Source: Mycolicibacterium sp. CR10 (lineage in GTDB: Bacteria; Actinomycetota; Actinomycetes; Mycobacteriales; Mycobacteriaceae). Taken from it: DNA of 64,000 nt. The notes under the pieces are model-generated. The model did no database searches and had not been told where the DNA came from. It was given only the letters and a program-made list of their open reading frames with translations. Of this stretch, positions 16,731 to 24,569 are shown piece by piece. The translations under genes were made by a program, and so were the position numbers. The stretch is taken from contig NZ_STGE01000031.1 in the NCBI RefSeq assembly GCF_005222675.1, forward strand, positions 62,001 through 126,000, written 5' to 3'. The number at the start of each line of letters is the position of its first letter. Position 1 is the first letter of the stretch.

Positions 16731-18079
16731 CGGGCCAGTTCGTCGACGAAATCCGGCCAGTCGAGACTGTCCACCGGGTTGGCGTGGGTCACTGCGGCGT
16801 CATCGTCGCGGAATGTGCGGGCGGGGCCGGCCCCGGTGCCACGAGTCTCGAAACGCACCGTCATGACGCCGTGTCCCGCACCCTGAACCCACCCATGGCC
16901 GTGGACGGTATGGAATACGTCGTCGCCGATGCGCCACACCGGCGCCGCCGGTCCGGCATCGGCGCGCGGCTGCGGTGAGCCGATGCGGGCCAACTCCTCG
17001 GTCGCCGTCAACTCAAGATCCGGGAACAACGACTCCTGCTGAACCTCGGACAGACCCGAAAAGCCCACGCCGACAAGCCGAACCGGCCCGATGTCCACCG
17101 GATCGAGGAGAAGTCGGCGCGCTGTGGCGTTCAACGTCGCCTCATTCGTGGTCGCATAGGGCAGTGTCGCCGACCGGGTCAGCGTGCTCATGTCGGACTT
17201 CTTCAGCTTGACCGTGACGGTGCGGGCTCCGCGGCCGTCCTTCAGCAGGCGCCGGTGGGCGTGCTCACCGATGGGAACCGCCGCATCCCGGAGCTGAGCA
17301 AGCGTCGTCAGATCCTCGGGGAACGTCGACTCGGCGCTGATCTGTTTGGCAGGGGAGTTCTCGGCGACCGGCCGGTCATCGATGCCCCTCGCAAGCCGGT
17401 GCAGCGCGGGCCCGACCGTCGGTCCCAGAATGTTCGCGACCTCGGCGTCCGAGAGCGCCGCGAATCCGCCGATGGTCTCGATACCGAGCCGGTGCAGCTT
17501 CTCCTCGGCCACGGGCCCGATCCCCCAGAGCTTGCGCACCGCAAGCCCGTCGAGCATGGTGTGCTCCTGCTCGCGGGCCACCACGGTGATGCCGTTCGGT
17601 TTCGCCAGTCCCGAGGCGATCTTGGCGATCTGCTTTCCCGAACCCGCGCCGACGGACGCAATCAGGCCGGTCACCGCAGCCACCTCCGCGCGCAGCCTCT
17701 CGCAGAACGCTGCCACCTCTGTCGCCGAGGCGCCGGCAAGCTCTCCGGGCTCGCCGAAGGCTTCGTCGAACGACAGCTGTTCGAGCACCGGCACCATGGT
17801 GCGGACCGTCTCGAACACCCGCCGACTGGCCAGTCCATAGACGACGCCGCGTGGCGGCAGCACCACCGCGCCCGCCCCGACCAGCCTGCGGGCCTGGTGC
17901 ATCGGCATCGCCGACCTGGCCCCGAACACCCGCGACTCATAGCTGGCACCCGCCACGACTCCCCGTCCGCCGAGACCGCCGACAAGGACCGGGCGGCCCC
18001 GCAAGGTGGGCCGGGTCAGCTGTTCCACAGACGCGAAGAACGCATCCATGTCCAGGTGCAGCACCCATCGAACGGCCAC
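16712..18079 (-). CDS. dinB: Y-family DNA polymerase IV (DinB/DinX)
   Basis: A 455-residue translesion polymerase, counterpart of Rv1537 (DinX/DinB1). Catalytic motifs are LHLDMDAFFASVEQ (first metal Asp pair, residues about 8-21), ASYESRVFGARSAMPMHQAR and QLSFDEAFGE (second Asp/Glu). A helix-hairpin-helix (LWGIGPVAEEKLHRLGIETIGG) and the little-finger domain follow, with a C-terminal DUF-like tail including VFHTVHGHGWVQGAGHGVMTVRFE. The GTG at 18079 lies 8 nt after TAGCAT, a leaderless start; an upstream open frame runs through the divergent S4 gene and is not coding. Confidence 0.94.
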   Translation of the reverse strand: MAVRWVLHLDMDAFFASVEQLTRPTLRGRPVLVGGLGGRGVVAGASYESRVFGARSAMPMHQARRLVGAGAVVLPPRGVVYGLASRRVFETVRTMVPVLEQLSFDEAFGEPGELAGASATEVAAFCERLRAEVAAVTGLIASVGAGSGKQIAKIASGLAKPNGITVVAREQEHTMLDGLAVRKLWGIGPVAEEKLHRLGIETIGGFAALSDAEVANILGPTVGPALHRLARGIDDRPVAENSPAKQISAESTFPEDLTTLAQLRDAAVPIGEHAHRRLLKDGRGARTVTVKLKKSDMSTLTRSATLPYATTNEATLNATARRLLLDPVDIGPVRLVGVGFSGLSEVQQESLFPDLELTATEELARIGSPQPRADAGPAAPVWRIGDDVFHTVHGHGWVQGAGHGVMTVRFETRGTGAGPARTFRDDDAAVTHANPVDSLDWPDFVDELARYQSTP

Positions 18080-18087
18080 ACCCGCCG

Positions 18088-18111
18088 ATGCTAGGCGCTG
18101 CCGGATAGCCT
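18088..18111. promoter_or_regulatory. Divergent leaderless promoters between dinB and the S4 gene
   Basis: The 39-bp gap holds TAGCAT on the minus strand (18093-18088, 8 nt before the dinB GTG) and TAGCCT on the plus strand (18106-18111, 7 nt before the ATG at 18119). The two -10 boxes are only 12 bp apart, so the polymerases would compete for this DNA. Confidence 0.5.
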
Positions 18112-18118
18112 GACCGGC

Positions 18119-18355
18119 ATGGCACACCAGAGCGCTGAAGCTTCCGACGTTCCGATCCGGGACGCCTCGATCAGGCTCGGGCAGTTCCTCAAGCTGGCAG
18201 GGCTCATCGACTCCGGCGCCGATGCCAAGTCGGTGATCGCCGACGGGCTGGTCAGCGTCAACGGTGATGTCGAAACCCGGCGCGGCAGGCAACTCCGCAT
18301 CGGTGACACCGTGGTGTTCGCCGACCGGGGTGCCCGCGTCGCCGACGGCCGATGA
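18119..18355 (+). CDS. S4-domain RNA-binding protein
   Basis: A 78-residue protein that is essentially one S4 RNA-binding domain: IRLGQFLKLAGLIDSGADAKSVIADGLVSVNGDVETRRGRQLRIGDTVVF. Such stand-alone S4 proteins (YbcJ/YaaA/RlbA type) bind structured RNA, often on the ribosome. A -10 box TAGCCT 7 nt upstream supports the ATG as leaderless. It is followed after 6 bp by the phosphodiesterase gene, so the two form one transcript. Confidence 0.88.
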   Translation: MAHQSAEASDVPIRDASIRLGQFLKLAGLIDSGADAKSVIADGLVSVNGDVETRRGRQLRIGDTVVFADRGARVADGR

Positions 18356-18361
18356 GCACCT

Positions 18362-19225
18362 GTGCTTATTGATCGGCTCCGGACCGGGATTTTTCACCGG
18401 GCCACGACACTGCCGGTCGCACGGTTCGACCCGGGCAGCGGCCGGTGGGCTGCCACACCCCCACTCGGCACCGGTACGAGGGAGCGCCTGAGCGTTGCGA
18501 CCTACAACATCTGGTTCGACGACAAGCACGCCGAGCAGCGTTATCGCGCAATCGCCGACATCCTGTCGCGACACCAACCGGACGTCATTGCGTTCCAGGA
18601 AGTGACTCCGACGGCACTGGCCGTATTACTCGAACACCCGTGGATCCGGGAGCGCTACGTCAGTACCGCCAGGGTTGGCGACCGTGTCGGCAACTACGGC
18701 ATGCTGCTCCTGTCCCGGGTTCCGATCGATCGCGTCACCTACACAAAACTGCCGACCCGACTATCGCGCGGCTATCTGACCGCAGAGCTCACCATCAACG
18801 GTCGCTCGCTGTCCATCGTCTCGATACATCTCGAAAGCGGCAAGGCCGCAACACATTTGCGGGCGCGCCAACTCCGACGGGTGTTCGATTTCCTACGAAA
18901 GTCCGAGAACGCGATCATCCTGGGCGACTTCAACATGCGCGATTCCGAGAACAACCTGATCGACGCCGACTACCAGGACATCTGGCCGGCGTTGCGCCCC
19001 GGTGAACCCGGCTTCACCGAAGACACATCGATCAACCTGATGCGGTTCGACATGAAGAACAAGCATCGCCACGTCCGCTTCGACCGGGTGCTCACCAAGG
19101 GCGACTCCTGGACGCCGGCCGCGATTGAACTGCTTGGCCGCGAGCCGATTTCGGACGCGCAACCGCGAGTGTTCCCCTCGGACCACTTCGGTGTCGTCTG
19201 TGAGCTGGTCAGCAACCACCGCTGA
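18362..19225 (+). CDS. Endonuclease/exonuclease/phosphatase family protein, TDP2-like
   Basis: A 287-residue EEP-superfamily phosphodiesterase. The ordered motifs are TYNIWFD (about residue 47), IAFQEVTP (about 77), VSIHLESGKA (about 158), ILGDFNMRD (about 183) and FPSDHFGVVCEL at the C-terminus, giving the Mg2+-binding Glu/Asp and catalytic His of the fold. The TYN / FQE / GDFN / SDH set resembles eukaryotic-type tyrosyl-DNA phosphodiesterase 2, so removal of protein adducts from DNA 5' ends is possible but unproven. The GTG start lies 6 bp after the S4 gene; dinB is the divergent neighbour. Confidence 0.85.
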   Translation: MLIDRLRTGIFHRATTLPVARFDPGSGRWAATPPLGTGTRERLSVATYNIWFDDKHAEQRYRAIADILSRHQPDVIAFQEVTPTALAVLLEHPWIRERYVSTARVGDRVGNYGMLLLSRVPIDRVTYTKLPTRLSRGYLTAELTINGRSLSIVSIHLESGKAATHLRARQLRRVFDFLRKSENAIILGDFNMRDSENNLIDADYQDIWPALRPGEPGFTEDTSINLMRFDMKNKHRHVRFDRVLTKGDSWTPAAIELLGREPISDAQPRVFPSDHFGVVCELVSNHR

Positions 19226-19233
19226 CACCGCCG

Positions 19234-22200
19234 CTACGCCTTGGCGATCGCCACCCGCACGCCGTCGCCGATCTCCTCGGCGCCGTCACGGTCGCCGAAC
19301 TCGAAGCTCGTCGCAAGAACCTCACGCGCGATCAGCGCGCTGTGCGTGCGTGCCCAGGCCTCCTGCTCGTCGGGCACCGAGATCACCACCGAGATTCGGT
19401 CCGAGACATCCAGTCCGGAGGACTTTCGTAGCTCCTGGAGCTCGCGAATCCGGTCCTTGGCCCAGCCCTCGGCCTCCAGTTCGGGAGTGACGGTTCCGTC
19501 GAGCACCACCAGACCGGCCCCCTCGGCAAGGGCTGCGGTCCAGTCGGGGTCGGCCGCGACCAGTCTGGAGCTGAACTCCTCGGGCAGCAGGACTGCCGGA
19601 CCCGCCGTCAGCGTGCCGTCGGCGTTGAGCACACCCTCCCCTGCCTTGACCGCCTTGATCGCGGCCTGCACGTCCTTGCCGATACGCGGACCGGCGACCC
19701 GAGCGTTCACAGTCAGTTCGAAACGGCCGTGGGCGGCGATGTCATCGGTGAGCTCGACCGCTTTCACGTTGAGCTCATCGGCGATCAGGTCCCGGTAGGG
19801 GTCAAGCCGCTGTGGATCATCAACAGCCACAGTCAGTCTCAGCAGCGGTAAGCGCACCCGCAGCTTCTTGGCCTTCCTCAGTGAAGATCCCGTGGAGGCC
19901 ACTTCACGCACCAGGTCCATGTCGGCGACCAGTTGCGGGTCGGCGGGCAGCGATTCGGCGTCGGGCCAGTCGGTCAGGTGCACGGACCGGTCGCCGGTGA
20001 CGCCGCGCCAGATCACCTCGCAGATCAGCGGAAGCAACGGAGCGGCCAGCCGGCTCGTCACTTCGAGTACGGTGTGCAGGGTATCGATCGCATCGGCGTC
20101 CTCCTCCCAGAACCGCGAACGCGACCGCCGCACATACCAATTCGTGAGGGCTTCGGTGAACTGCCGTAGCTGGTCGCACGCGACCGAGATGTCGCACACG
20201 TCCAGCGACGCGGTCAGGTCGTCGCGCAACGCGGCGAGCTTGGCCAGGATGTAGCGGTCCAGCACATTGGTCGAATCGGTGCGCCACGTGCCCTTCTCGG
20301 GCGCGTACAGCGCCAGAAAAGTGTAAGCGTTCCACAGGGGCAGCAGCACCTGCCGGACACCCTCGCGGATGCCCTGCTCGGTGACCACCAGGTTGCCGCC
20401 CCGCAGGATCGGCGACGCCATCAGGAACCAGCGCATGGCATCCGAACCGTCCCGGTCGAACACCTCGGTGACATCGGGATAGTTGCGCAGCGACTTGCTC
20501 ATCTTCTGGCCGTCGTTGCCGAGCACGATGCCGTGCGAGACGCAGGTCCGGAATGCCGGCTTGTCGAACAGCGCGGTGGCCAGGATGTGCAGCGTGTAGA
20601 ACCACCCGCGGGTCTGGCCGATGTACTCGACGATGAAGTCTCCGGGGAAGTGGGCTTCTTGCCCGCCCGTTCCGTCGAACCAGTCCTGATTTTCGAACGG
20701 ATAGTGCACCTGGGCGTAGGGCATCGACCCGGAGTCGAACCACACGTCGAGCACGTCGGGGATGCGGCGCATCGTCGAAACACCGGTCGGGTCATCGGGA
20801 TTCGGTCGGGTGAGCTCGTCGATGAACGGACGGTGCAGATTGTCGGGCCGCACCCCGAAATCGCGCTCCAGTTCGTCGAGGCTGCCGTAGACGTCGATTC
20901 GCGGATACGCGGGATCGTCGGACCGCCATACCGGAATCGGGGTGCCCCAGTACCGGTTTCGCGAGATGGACCAGTCACGTGCGCCCTGCAGCCACTTGCC
21001 GAACTGCCCGTCCTTGACGTGGTCCGGATACCAGGTGATCTCCTGGTTCAGCTCGACCATCCGGTCGCGGAACTGAGTCACCTTGATGAACCAGGACGAC
21101 ACCGCGCGATAGATCAGCGGGTTGCGGCAGCGCCAGCAGTGTGGATAGGAATGCTCGTAGGTGTCGTGCCGCAGCAGCACCGCGCCGTTGGCCGCGGCCG
21201 CCCCGCTCTGATTCTTGAGGTCCCGGATGATCTGCGGGTTCGCGTCGAACACGTGCTGGCCCTGATAGTCGGGCACGGTGACGTCGAATCGCCCCTTGGC
21301 GTCGACCGGGGTGACAGCCTCGATGTCGGCCGCCTGCGCGGTGGCCATGTCGTCCTCGCCGTATGCCGGTGCGAGGTGCACGAGACCGGTGCCGTCCTCG
21401 GTGCTGACGAATTCCGCGGCCAGCACGCGAAACGCGTTGGGCGAGTCCATGAAGTACGGGAACGGCGGTGCATAGTGCACACCGAGCAGGTCCCGGCCCG
21501 AGTAGGTGGCCACGATCTGCGGCTCGTCCCCCAGCTCGCGGGCGTAGGCGCCGAGGCGGGCGGCCGCCAGCACGAAACGGCGCCCGTCGGATCCCTCGAC
21601 GACCACGTAGTCGACGTCAGGGTTGACCGCGACAGCCTGATTGGACGGCAACGTCCACGGCGTCGTCGTCCAGATCAGCAGGTAGGTCCCCACCAAGTCG
21701 TCTGCACCGGCGGCAGGCCCGCCGTCGGTGATGCGGTAGCCGACGGTCAACGCGGGGTCTTGGCGGCTCTGGTAGACGTCGTCGTCCATGCGCAGTTCGT
21801 GACTCGACAGCGGTGTCTCGTCGTTCCAGCAGTACGGCAGCACCCGGTTGCCTTCGTAGGCCAGGCCCTTGTCCCACAACTGCTTGAACGCCCAGATCAC
21901 CGACTCCATGAAGCCGACATCCAGTGTCTTGTAGTCGTTGTCGAAATCGACCCAGCGCGCCTGGCGGGTGACGTAGGAGCGCCACTCGCCGGTGTACTTG
22001 AGCACTGATTCCCGGCAGGCATCGTTGAACTTCTCGATGCCCATCTCCTCGATCTGCGCCTTGTCGGTGATGCCGAGCTGACGCTGGACCTCGAGTTCGG
22101 CGGGCAGGCCGTGAGTGTCCCAGCCGAAGCGGCGCTCGACCTTGTACCCCCGCATGGTGCGGTAGCGCGGCACGATGTCCTTGACGTACCCGGTCAGCAG

Positions 22201-22383
22201 GTGCCCGTAGTGCGGCAGCCCGTTCGCGAACGGCGGACCGTCGTAGAACACGTACTCCGGCGCATCATCGCGGCGTTCGATGCTCGCGCGGAAGGTGTCG
22301 TCGCCGGCCCAGAACTCGAGCACTTCGGCTTCGAGCGCCGGGAACTTGGGCGCCCCGGGGCCCGGCTTCGGATAGGCGGTCAC
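19234..22383 (-). CDS. ileS: Isoleucyl-tRNA synthetase
   Basis: A class-I synthetase of 1049 residues. It has the HIGH-type motif as GLPHYGHLLTG near residue 55, the editing CP1 domain (TTTPWTLPSNQAVAV, then the conserved Asp of GTGLVHLAPAYGEDD), the KMSKS motif QKMSKSLRNYPD near residue 628, and an anticodon-binding C-terminus. The GTG at 22383 is chosen because an AGGAG lies 10 nt upstream and the protein begins at TAYPKPGPGAPKFPALE; the open frame upstream passes through the T-box leader. It is regulated by that T-box. Confidence 0.97.
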   Translation of the reverse strand: MTAYPKPGPGAPKFPALEAEVLEFWAGDDTFRASIERRDDAPEYVFYDGPPFANGLPHYGHLLTGYVKDIVPRYRTMRGYKVERRFGWDTHGLPAELEVQRQLGITDKAQIEEMGIEKFNDACRESVLKYTGEWRSYVTRQARWVDFDNDYKTLDVGFMESVIWAFKQLWDKGLAYEGNRVLPYCWNDETPLSSHELRMDDDVYQSRQDPALTVGYRITDGGPAAGADDLVGTYLLIWTTTPWTLPSNQAVAVNPDVDYVVVEGSDGRRFVLAAARLGAYARELGDEPQIVATYSGRDLLGVHYAPPFPYFMDSPNAFRVLAAEFVSTEDGTGLVHLAPAYGEDDMATAQAADIEAVTPVDAKGRFDVTVPDYQGQHVFDANPQIIRDLKNQSGAAAANGAVLLRHDTYEHSYPHCWRCRNPLIYRAVSSWFIKVTQFRDRMVELNQEITWYPDHVKDGQFGKWLQGARDWSISRNRYWGTPIPVWRSDDPAYPRIDVYGSLDELERDFGVRPDNLHRPFIDELTRPNPDDPTGVSTMRRIPDVLDVWFDSGSMPYAQVHYPFENQDWFDGTGGQEAHFPGDFIVEYIGQTRGWFYTLHILATALFDKPAFRTCVSHGIVLGNDGQKMSKSLRNYPDVTEVFDRDGSDAMRWFLMASPILRGGNLVVTEQGIREGVRQVLLPLWNAYTFLALYAPEKGTWRTDSTNVLDRYILAKLAALRDDLTASLDVCDISVACDQLRQFTEALTNWYVRRSRSRFWEEDADAIDTLHTVLEVTSRLAAPLLPLICEVIWRGVTGDRSVHLTDWPDAESLPADPQLVADMDLVREVASTGSSLRKAKKLRVRLPLLRLTVAVDDPQRLDPYRDLIADELNVKAVELTDDIAAHGRFELTVNARVAGPRIGKDVQAAIKAVKAGEGVLNADGTLTAGPAVLLPEEFSSRLVAADPDWTAALAEGAGLVVLDGTVTPELEAEGWAKDRIRELQELRKSSGLDVSDRISVVISVPDEQEAWARTHSALIAREVLATSFEFGDRDGAEEIGDGVRVAIAKA

Positions 22384-22587
22384 GTGCGTACGTCTCCTGT
22401 GCCAAGTGTCGTCAGGCACGGGGACGACGTCGCGCCGGTGCGCGAGAGCCGCGGTACCACCCCGCTTGCACACCGTGGGTGTGCCGCTCGAAAGAGGCGA
22501 TGACGGGCCTGCCCGTTCGGTTCTACTGGGCGCGCACAGCGCTGTTCTTCCGAAAGCTCCCCGGTGATGTCCGGATCAACGCTGGTG
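22384..22587 (-). ncRNA. T-box leader (ileS, translational, ultrashort Stem I)
   Basis: The minus strand carries the T-box core GGGGTGGTACCGCGG within 22449-22465, just after a Stem III hairpin (GCACACC/GGTGTGC arms, 22468-22484). Upstream, CCGG-ACATCA-CCGG (22574-22561) is a hairpin whose loop holds the isoleucine codon ATC at 22568-22566, which is the ultrashort Stem I arrangement known from actinobacterial ileS leaders. Downstream the AGGAG of ileS can be sequestered, so uncharged tRNA-Ile should open translation rather than prevent termination. A -10 box TAGACT at 22599-22594 places the transcript start near 22587. Confidence 0.93.
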
Positions 22588-22635
22588 GCCCACAGTCTAG
22601 CGACTCCTGCAGGTCACCTCGAAATGTCAGAGCAT

Positions 22636-23238
22636 CTAGAGAGGTGCGGCCGCGTCCGAGGTGATCTCGATCAGCGCCATCGGGAACTGCTCCGCCATCT
22701 CTTCGATGCTGTAGGCGTCGAACCTGTTGGCGTCGTAGATCCAGTCGAGATGGAGCATCCCGTCGGCCCGGCGCACTCGCAGTTCGAGGGCGTGGTCACC
22801 CGCGGCGTCACTCTTATCGGCGGCGACATTCACCAGAATCTCCGCCTGCGCTGCCGGTCGCCTCGGGGCCGCAGCAAGCGCCGCGTGGGCACCCTGCAAC
22901 ATCTCCGTCGGCCCCATCGGCGCCGCATCCGAACACATCAGCGAGACAGTGTGGAACAGCCAGCGGTGCTCGCCGATCACGTCGACGGTCGCGGTGCCCT
23001 CGCCACGGGTCCGCCCCAGCGCCCGGCCGAGCGCCGCGAGCAAGATCTCCTCGATCTTGACGCCGAGCCACTCGGCGGCGCCGTCGAGTTCCTCCGCCAA
23101 TTCGCTCGTCGGAGGTGTGGTCAATATGTCGAATCGCGGCGCAATTTCCTCAGCGGCGGGGAAATCGACCACCTGCAGCGTTACCGAAACAGTTGCGACG
23201 AGGGGCCTGACCTCGTCAGCCATGTAAGGAGCGACCAT
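22636..23238 (-). CDS. Condensation-domain-like protein, 200 aa
   Basis: No named family is certain. The middle and C-terminal halves read like the C-lobe of a peptide-synthetase condensation domain or Pap acyltransferase: ELAEELDGAAEWLGVKIEEILLAALGRALGRT, VDVIGEHRWLF, then the ending FDAYSIEEMAEQFPMALIEI. The catalytic HHxxxDG motif of those enzymes is absent, because the N-lobe is missing. A -10 box TACGGT (23251-23246) ends 7 nt before the ATG at 23238, which fixes the start as leaderless. It is divergent from an HTH gene and shares an operator-rich region with it; it may be a binding protein rather than an enzyme. Confidence 0.75.
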   Translation of the reverse strand: MVAPYMADEVRPLVATVSVTLQVVDFPAAEEIAPRFDILTTPPTSELAEELDGAAEWLGVKIEEILLAALGRALGRTRGEGTATVDVIGEHRWLFHTVSLMCSDAAPMGPTEMLQGAHAALAAAPRRPAAQAEILVNVAADKSDAAGDHALELRVRRADGMLHLDWIYDANRFDAYSIEEMAEQFPMALIEITSDAAAPL

Positions 23239-23243
23239 GTTGC

Positions 23244-23288
23244 CAACCGTACAACGGTTGTCCCAAAATTGGGAGACCAGTCCCAAAA
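23244..23288. promoter_or_regulatory. Two palindromes plus a half-site in the divergent promoter
   Basis: CAACCGT-ACA-ACGGTTG (23244-23260) is a perfect 7+3+7 inverted repeat lying on the -10 of the minus-strand gene. Directly next to it is TCCCAA-AA-TTGGGA (23261-23274), a perfect 6+2+6 inverted repeat, and TCCCAAAA recurs at 23281-23288 as a direct half-site. The plus-strand gene on the other side encodes an HTH protein, the obvious candidate binder. Confidence 0.6.
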
Positions 23289-23374
23289 CCGTGACGCCTG
23301 TGTCAATTAAGGTCCTATTGTCTGTTTGCCGGGAGGGGCTGCCCTTGACGGGGAATTCGGTTTATTGTGATCAG

Positions 23375-23749
23375 GTGCCCCGTACCGACGAGAACGGCAG
23401 ACAGCTCAAAGCCCTGCTCGATTACCTCCTCGACGGGGAAATCGACGCCAAGGACCTCTTCGATGCGCTCGGCGTGTCCAGCAGTACCTACTACCGGCGA
23501 ATCAAAGAAAGCGACTACCCGAACGCCGAGGAGTTACGGCGAGTCGCCGATCGATTCGAGCTCAGCTACCCCGACCTGCAAATTCAGTTCGGGCTGATGA
23601 GTCGGCAGGAAGTATGGAACTACGTCAGGGCCACCGAATACTCACAGTCGGCGGTGGCGACGCTGCAGGAGACCACCACCCGATCCGCGGTGCAGCACCG
23701 GCCGAAACTCTCCGATCTGGCACCACGACTCGACGCTCCCCCACTTTAG
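23375..23749 (+). CDS. Helix-turn-helix regulator, phage-repressor-like
   Basis: A 124-residue DNA-binding protein. The N-terminal two thirds hold a Cro/C1-like HTH: LLDYLLDGEIDAKDLFDALGVSSSTYYRRIKESDYPNAEELRRVADRFELS, in which DLFDALGVSSSTYYRRIKE is the helix-turn-helix and the rest resembles repressor helices. The tail is polar and probably disordered. A -10 box TATTGT (23363-23368) ends 6 nt before the GTG at 23375, supporting a leaderless start. It is divergent from the condensation-like gene and 52 bp upstream of a membrane-protein gene on the same strand. Confidence 0.82.
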   Translation: MPRTDENGRQLKALLDYLLDGEIDAKDLFDALGVSSSTYYRRIKESDYPNAEELRRVADRFELSYPDLQIQFGLMSRQEVWNYVRATEYSQSAVATLQETTTRSAVQHRPKLSDLAPRLDAPPL

Positions 23750-23757
23750 GCCCGTCA

Positions 23758-23772
23758 GCTAATACGATTAGC
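23758..23772. promoter_or_regulatory. Inverted repeat with -10 box before the membrane-protein gene
   Basis: GCTAAT-ACG-ATTAGC is a perfect 6+3+6 inverted repeat. It contains TACGAT (23763-23768), a TANNNT -10 candidate, giving a leader of about 27 nt for the gene at 23802. It could be an operator or a short hairpin ending the HTH transcript. Confidence 0.45.
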
Positions 23773-23801
23773 CGACCACGCTCTGCTCGAAGGCGACACC
23801 C

Positions 23802-24536
23802 ATGGCTCTAGCAACACTCATCGCGATCACGCTCCTGTGCATCGTGTGGAGTCTGTGGATTCGTCGCGTCACCTGGTCGTGCCGCTGGGAGGTGGCCGCC
23901 ACCCTCAACATCGCGCTGCAGGGTCTCGCGGTGCTGCTGATGTCGCCGCTGGCCTCCGAGACCATCGGCCACTGGCTCTACTCGCTCACCGGGAAATGGA
24001 ACCTCGAGGACTACATCGGTCACGACGCGTACATCGTCGCCGCATCGGCGGTGGTCTACAACGCACTGGGCAGGCTGGAAGCCGATCATGCGATGCACCG
24101 ACGGTTCAGGCAGTTCGTCGAACGGCCTGCGACATTGTGCATCCCACTGCTGCTGGCCGCGTTCTGGCTCGGTAACGGCGCCGCGATCTACCGCCCGGAT
24201 TTCTTCGACGTACCCACCGACTTCTGGCTGAGCGCGTACTGGCTGCTGCTCTGCGGCATGCTGATCTACCTACTCGGGTACGGGGCAAGAGCCCTGATGA
24301 TCCTGCGCGGCGACCCGCGGTCGCGACAGATCGCCAACGTCTACCTCTTCGCCTGCGCGATGGGCATCCTGGCCTGCGTGGTGCGCATCATCACGGCGTT
24401 CATCCCGCCGCTGCAGACCGTCCAGGGCAGCACCCTGGTCTGGGTGTTCGCCTGCGCCTGCGGCGCCGGCTTCGCGTTGACCTCGGCGTATTCCTGGCGG
24501 ATCAAGACGAAGTGGTTCACGCGCGCCAGTCACTGA
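23802..24536 (+). CDS. Seven-helix membrane protein, MAB_1171c-like
   Basis: A 244-residue integral membrane protein with about seven hydrophobic segments, starting LATLIAITLLCIVWSLWI and ending in a basic tail WRIKTKWFTRASH. The pattern of a helix, a short ETIGHWLYSLTGKWNLEDYIGHDAYIVAA segment and further helices reminds me of the actinobacterial MAB_1171c-type membrane proteins, which often sit beside XRE-type regulators; this one is shorter. No catalytic motif stands out. It probably forms a unit with the HTH gene upstream, from which it is separated by an inverted repeat carrying a -10 box. Function unknown. Confidence 0.8.
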   Translation: MALATLIAITLLCIVWSLWIRRVTWSCRWEVAATLNIALQGLAVLLMSPLASETIGHWLYSLTGKWNLEDYIGHDAYIVAASAVVYNALGRLEADHAMHRRFRQFVERPATLCIPLLLAAFWLGNGAAIYRPDFFDVPTDFWLSAYWLLLCGMLIYLLGYGARALMILRGDPRSRQIANVYLFACAMGILACVVRIITAFIPPLQTVQGSTLVWVFACACGAGFALTSAYSWRIKTKWFTRASH

Positions 24537-24569
24537 GTGCGCGATGAGCGCAAAACGCTCGCTCTAGCC

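Noticed and set aside
22400..22600. A protein-coding extension of ileS through the leader
   Set aside because: The region folds as a T-box with a specifier and core motif; translation starts at 22383 after AGGAG.
24536..24569. GCGATGAGCGCAAAACGCTCGC near 24541 as a further copy of the 21-bp element
   Set aside because: Only a partial and rearranged match; not counted.
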